Shown here piece by piece: positions 61,171 to 64,000 of a stretch of DNA of 64,000 bases. The stretch comes from Blastococcus saxobsidens. GTDB lineage: Bacteria; Actinomycetota; Actinomycetes; Mycobacteriales; Geodermatophilaceae. Position numbers and translations under genes: made by a program. The stretch spans positions 1 through 64,000 of the forward strand of contig NZ_POQT01000026.1 in NCBI RefSeq assembly GCF_002938435.1, read 5' to 3'. Numbering within the stretch: position 1 is the first letter of the stretch; every line of letters begins with the position of its first letter. The notes beneath the pieces are model-generated. The model saw only the letters and a list, made by a program, of their open reading frames with translations, was not told the DNA's origin and ran no database searches.

Positions 61171-61680
61171 GTCGAAGGCGTCGATGACGTTCTTGACGAC
61201 CACCCCGTAGACCAGGTGCGGGACGAGGTCGCTCACCCAGTCCTTTGCCGTCCACGTGCGGGGATCGGTGACGCCGAGCGCCGCCATCGGCCCGTTGGCG
61301 GCCACCATCACGCCGACCGTGGTCAGCGCGACGCCGACCGGCTTGGCCGACAGCGCGCCCGACGCCCGGGCCAGCCCGCCGAGCACTCCGACGCCGACGC
61401 CGGCCACCAGGCCGATCAACGGGCCCAGCCCCTGCACCCGGTTCTGCCGCGCCTCGTCGTCGCCCGGGATCGGCACGTGCGCCTTGTCGGCCAGCTTCTC
61501 GACCGTGTCCTCCGGGGTGGAGCTGCTGCCGCGCCCGCGGACGGCCATGTCCAGGTAGGTGACGGCGTTGAGCGCCGTGCTGCCGGCCGCGCCGGCGGCG
61601 GCGCCGCGCAGCGCCCAGCCCAGCGTGCTGATGCCGCGCTTGCCCTTGCCGACCACGCCGAGGGGAGTCCGCTTCGCCAT
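61162..61680 (-). CDS. Membrane protein, unknown function
   Basis: A 172-residue protein with a basic leader (AKRTPLGVVGKGKRG) and about three to four Ala/Gly-rich helices, of the actinobacterial type that opens WALRGAAAGAAGSTALNAVT then TYLDMAVRGRGSSSTPEDTV and ends DPRTWTAKDWVSDLVPHLVY. The role is unknown. ATG at 61680. It resembles in its terminal VPHLVYGVV part the motif in the decayed gene at 17484, but not enough to call them paralogues. Divergent from the DUF3253 gene. Confidence 0.75.
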   Translation of the reverse strand: MAKRTPLGVVGKGKRGISTLGWALRGAAAGAAGSTALNAVTYLDMAVRGRGSSSTPEDTVEKLADKAHVPIPGDDEARQNRVQGLGPLIGLVAGVGVGVLGGLARASGALSAKPVGVALTTVGVMVAANGPMAALGVTDPRTWTAKDWVSDLVPHLVYGVVVKNVIDAFDRP

Positions 61681-61759
61681 GGGGCCGGGTCTACCCCTCG
61701 GGAGCCGCGCGCACACAGTCTCGGTGGCGGCGACCGCCCGTGCCGTCCACGCTGGGCCG

Positions 61760-62011
61760 GTGGACGACGTCGGCGCACGGCTGGAGCGGGTGATCGGCGA
61801 GCTGCTCGACCAGCGCCGCGCCGATGCTTCCATCTGCCCCTCGGAGGCGGCGCGGGTGGTGGACCCGGAGGCCTGGCGGGACCTGATGCCCGCCGCCCGG
61901 GCCGCGGCGGGCCGGCTGGCGCGGGCCGGCGAGGTGGAGGTGACCCAGGGCGGCGCGGTCGTGGACGTCGCCGGGGCCCGCGGGCCGGTTCGGGTGCGCC
62001 GCCCCCGCTGA
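61760..62011 (+). CDS. DUF3253 family protein
   Basis: An 83-residue protein of the DUF3253 family, recognised by ADASICPSEAARVVDPEAWR and DLMPAARAAAGRLARAGEVE. The fold is winged-helix-like and the role is unknown. GTG at 61760, with CACGCT 6 bases upstream; no Shine-Dalgarno sequence. It is convergent with the M42 peptidase gene, 13 bases away. Confidence 0.8.
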   Translation: MDDVGARLERVIGELLDQRRADASICPSEAARVVDPEAWRDLMPAARAAAGRLARAGEVEVTQGGAVVDVAGARGPVRVRRPR

Positions 62012-62024
62012 CGACCCGCCCGGG

Positions 62025-63098
62025 TCAGGAGCCCGGCACGGGGCGGCGGAGGTACTCGGCGAGCAGGTGCGCGACCCGGTCGACCGTGTCCCGGTGCTGC
62101 ACCTCGTAGCCGTGCGTGCTCAGCGTGGGCAGCGAGATGAGGGCGGCCCGCGCCGCCTGCCCGGAGCTCGATGCCTGCGAGCCGTCGGAGTCGAACGACT
62201 CGAAGACGGCGGCCTGCGGTTCCAGCCCCAGCTCGCGCCCCAGCGAGACCAGGTGGTCGGCGACGGCCTTGTCGTAGACGGCCGAGTCGTCGGCGTAGAC
62301 GACGACCGGGCCGCCGTCGACCTCCACGGCGTACTCCGGCTCGGCGGGGCCGATGTCCAGCGCCAGGGTGATGTCACCCGGCAGCGTGCGGCTGGCGTAC
62401 GTGGCGCCGATGCCGCCCATCTCCTCGCCGGTCGTGCACACCAGGTGGACGTCGGCGGGCGGTCGCCGGTCGCAGTCACGCAACCGGCGGGCGGCGCCGA
62501 TCAGCGCGGCGAGCGCCGTCCGGTCGTCCAGGAAGTAGCTCCCGACGAACTCGCCGACGTCGACGAGCGTGCGCCGGTTGCGGTGCACGCAGACGCGGGT
62601 GCCGGCGTGCACACCCGCGGCGGCCAGGTCCTCGGGGGAGCGGCCGGTGAAGGCGTACACGTCGCTCCACTGCATCGCGCGGTCGCCGCCGTCGGGCTTG
62701 GTCTGCCAGACCTGCGTCGTCTCCGGTGTCGTGTGCTCCGAGCCGAGCAGCAGGACGGCGTCGAAGCGTTCGGCGTCCCCGAGGACGGTCAGCGGGCCGA
62801 GGCCGAAGTTGGCCGGGTACATCGTGCCCAGCTGCGACAGGCGCAGCGAGCCGTCCGCCGCCACCCGCTTGACGATCATCGAGAGCTCGTCGAGATGGGC
62901 CACGACCCGGACGACGGGTGCGCCCGGCATGCCGTCGCCGCGGACCAGCCCGACCAGGTTGCCCGCAGCGTCCACCGACAGCTCGTCGACCAGGGGCTCC
63001 AGTTCCCGGCGGCAGATCTCGCGGACGTCGTCCTCCTGCCCGCCGGGGCCGTAGGCGTAGAGCAGCTCCTGCAGCAGGGCATGGTCTGCGGGGGACAC
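62025..63098 (-). CDS. M42-family aminopeptidase (FrvX/glutamyl aminopeptidase-like)
   Basis: A 357-residue dinuclear-zinc peptidase of family M42. Metal and catalytic residues are in VVAHLDELSM (His, Asp), YFLDDRTALAALIGAARRL (Asp), VCTTGEEMGGIGA (Glu-Glu) and LALDIGPAEPEY (Asp); LPTLSTHGYEVQHRDTV supplies the last histidine. It removes N-terminal residues from peptides in the cytoplasm. GTG at 63098 is supported by GAGGAGA a few bases upstream. Confidence 0.9.
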   Translation of the reverse strand: MSPADHALLQELLYAYGPGGQEDDVREICRRELEPLVDELSVDAAGNLVGLVRGDGMPGAPVVRVVAHLDELSMIVKRVAADGSLRLSQLGTMYPANFGLGPLTVLGDAERFDAVLLLGSEHTTPETTQVWQTKPDGGDRAMQWSDVYAFTGRSPEDLAAAGVHAGTRVCVHRNRRTLVDVGEFVGSYFLDDRTALAALIGAARRLRDCDRRPPADVHLVCTTGEEMGGIGATYASRTLPGDITLALDIGPAEPEYAVEVDGGPVVVYADDSAVYDKAVADHLVSLGRELGLEPQAAVFESFDSDGSQASSSGQAARAALISLPTLSTHGYEVQHRDTVDRVAHLLAEYLRRPVPGS

Positions 63099-63180
63099 GG
63101 GTCTCCTCGGAGGCGACGGCAGGGACCGGCGCCCCCTACCCGTGCGGCCGGGCGCGGCTAACCGCGGAAGGGCCGGCGCA

Positions 63181-64000
63181 TCAGTCGACCGGCTCGCCCC
63201 TGAACGTGCCGTCCAGCCGCCCGTCGGCAGCCAGCTCGAGCTCGGCGAACGGCAGGGTCACGCTCATGCTCTCGTCGCCGTAGCCGCCGTCGGCCACCTC
63301 GACCGTGCCGTCGACCGGCACGTCGGGCGTCCAGGTGCAGCCGTCGAGCACGATCTCCACCGTGCCGCCCATGTTCACCGAGTACTCGGCGACCCCGCCC
63401 TCCGGGCAGCCCAGCTCCAGGCGACTGCTGCCCGGCCAGGCCTCGAAGGTCGGGCCGAGCAGTTCGGTGAGCAGCAGGTCGACGGTGGCCCAGGGGTCGT
63501 CGTAGCCCTCGGCGTCCTCGGGCGGCAGCGGGGTGTACGGCAGCGCGGGCATCGCCGCGCAGCTCGTGACCGGGCGGGCGGGGAGCCGGCCGGACTGCAG
63601 CAGCCGGAGCACCGCGCCGTCCACGCAGGGCTCGCCCCAGCCGAAGACGACGTGCGGTCCGCCGGTCAGCACCACCAGCGCGGCGTCGCCGTCGCGCTCC
63701 TGCACGCGCAGGGCGTTCCCCGCCGGCGTGTTCGGGTCGGTGTCGGCGGTCAGCAGCAGCACCGGGTACGGCGGGTCGACCGGAGCGGGCGGCGGGGGGA
63801 CCGGCTCGCCGCCCTGCGGCCAGAACAGGCACGGCAGGTCGGCGTAGTAGATGTCGTCGAGCCGGATGCCCGCCACGCCCGCCTCGGCGGCGCCGTCGAG
63901 CCAGGCGTCCAGCTCCTCCCGGGGCGAGCGGCCCTCGCGGAGGAACGGGAAGTCCGTGCACTCCACCGCCAGGAACAGCGCGGAGGAGAAGGAGGGATCC
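63181..64000 (-). CDS. TAP-like secreted alpha/beta hydrolase, C-terminal part (cut by the window edge)
   Basis: The frame is open past the right edge; the visible 270 residues begin FLAVECTDFPFLREGRSPRE. PYPVLLLTADTDPNTPAGNA, with the acidic catalytic residue, and GGPHVVFGWGEPCVD, with the histidine, match the C-terminal domain of tripeptidyl-aminopeptidase-like (PF08386) exported hydrolases; cysteines probably form disulfides. The nucleophile and signal peptide lie outside the window. A further 100-residue C-terminal beta-rich extension (from TSCAAMPALP) looks like a separate domain. Confidence 0.8.
   Translation of the reverse strand, partial: DPSFSSALFLAVECTDFPFLREGRSPREELDAWLDGAAEAGVAGIRLDDIYYADLPCLFWPQGGEPVPPPPAPVDPPYPVLLLTADTDPNTPAGNALRVQERDGDAALVVLTGGPHVVFGWGEPCVDGAVLRLLQSGRLPARPVTSCAAMPALPYTPLPPEDAEGYDDPWATVDLLLTELLGPTFEAWPGSSRLELGCPEGGVAEYSVNMGGTVEIVLDGCTWTPDVPVDGTVEVADGGYGDESMSVTLPFAELELAADGRLDGTFRGEPVD

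Overview
This window is chromosomal DNA from a very GC-rich actinobacterium. Coding runs are strongly GC-biased at third codon positions, GTG starts are common, and there are mycothiol-type redox proteins, GTP-type PEP carboxykinase and DtxR/IdeR iron boxes. A DUF222/HNH nuclease fragment at the left edge fits Geodermatophilaceae (Blastococcus, Geodermatophilus, Modestobacter) or close kin; the family name is an inference. There is no rRNA, tRNA, CRISPR array, prophage or intact insertion sequence. The content is housekeeping metabolism and transport with a few scars of gene loss.

Layout. 1-5.6 kb: a damaged HNH nuclease gene; a minus-strand operon (DedA membrane protein, HAD hydrolase, alpha/beta hydrolase); a plus-strand amidohydrolase and a radical SAM enzyme; a small cupin. 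5.6-9.6 kb: a complete YnjBCD-type ABC importer with its permease split into two genes. 9.8-17.2 kb: CDP-alcohol phosphatidyltransferase, two flavin oxidoreductases, an MBL-fold hydrolase, the TldD/TldE pair and a cysteine-rich orphan. 17.2-21.4 kb: a gene remnant, an NlpC/P60 hydrolase, a YdeI-like protein, glutamate dehydrogenase and a gamma-carbonic-anhydrase-like protein. 21.4-26.3 kb: a PLP and methionine block (class V aminotransferase, threonine-aldolase-like lyase, metX, metY) led by a SAM-IV-type riboswitch. 26.4-30.7 kb: membrane proteins (MscS channel, EamA exporter, small ones) and a thioesterase. 30.8-34.9 kb: an iron-siderophore ABC importer with two IdeR/DtxR boxes. 34.9-40.7 kb: a mycothiol-dependent-nitroreductase relative, glutathione peroxidase, DUF2237 protein, acetoacetyl-CoA synthetase, NUDIX hydrolase and acyl-CoA dehydrogenase. 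40.7-50.9 kb: a frameshifted hypothetical gene, hydrolase, MgtA/PimB-like mannosyltransferase, MFS and FUSC transporters, cupin, alpha-glucosidase, FKBP, FrnE-type DsbA protein and nitronate monooxygenase. 51-64 kb: a deletion scar, pckG, an MFS transporter, an acVLRF1 ribosome-rescue hydrolase, YihY, a 57-residue lipoprotein, a second NlpC/P60 gene, a serine beta-lactamase-fold protein, small DUF proteins, an M42 peptidase and the end of a TAP-like secreted hydrolase.

Genes that work together: metX makes O-acetylhomoserine and metY sulfhydrylates it, with the riboswitch reading SAM; the four siderophore genes form one uptake system under iron control; the four YnjBCD-type genes form one importer; TldD and TldE form the heterodimeric peptidase.

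Two sequence-level themes recur. First, many start codons lie 5-8 bases after a TANNNT hexamer with no Shine-Dalgarno sequence, the layout of leaderless transcripts. Second, several intergenic spaces hold long hairpins with 18-23 bp stems, two of which share sequence. The best regulatory find is the metY leader, where three short segments downstream of the SAM aptamer compete to pair.
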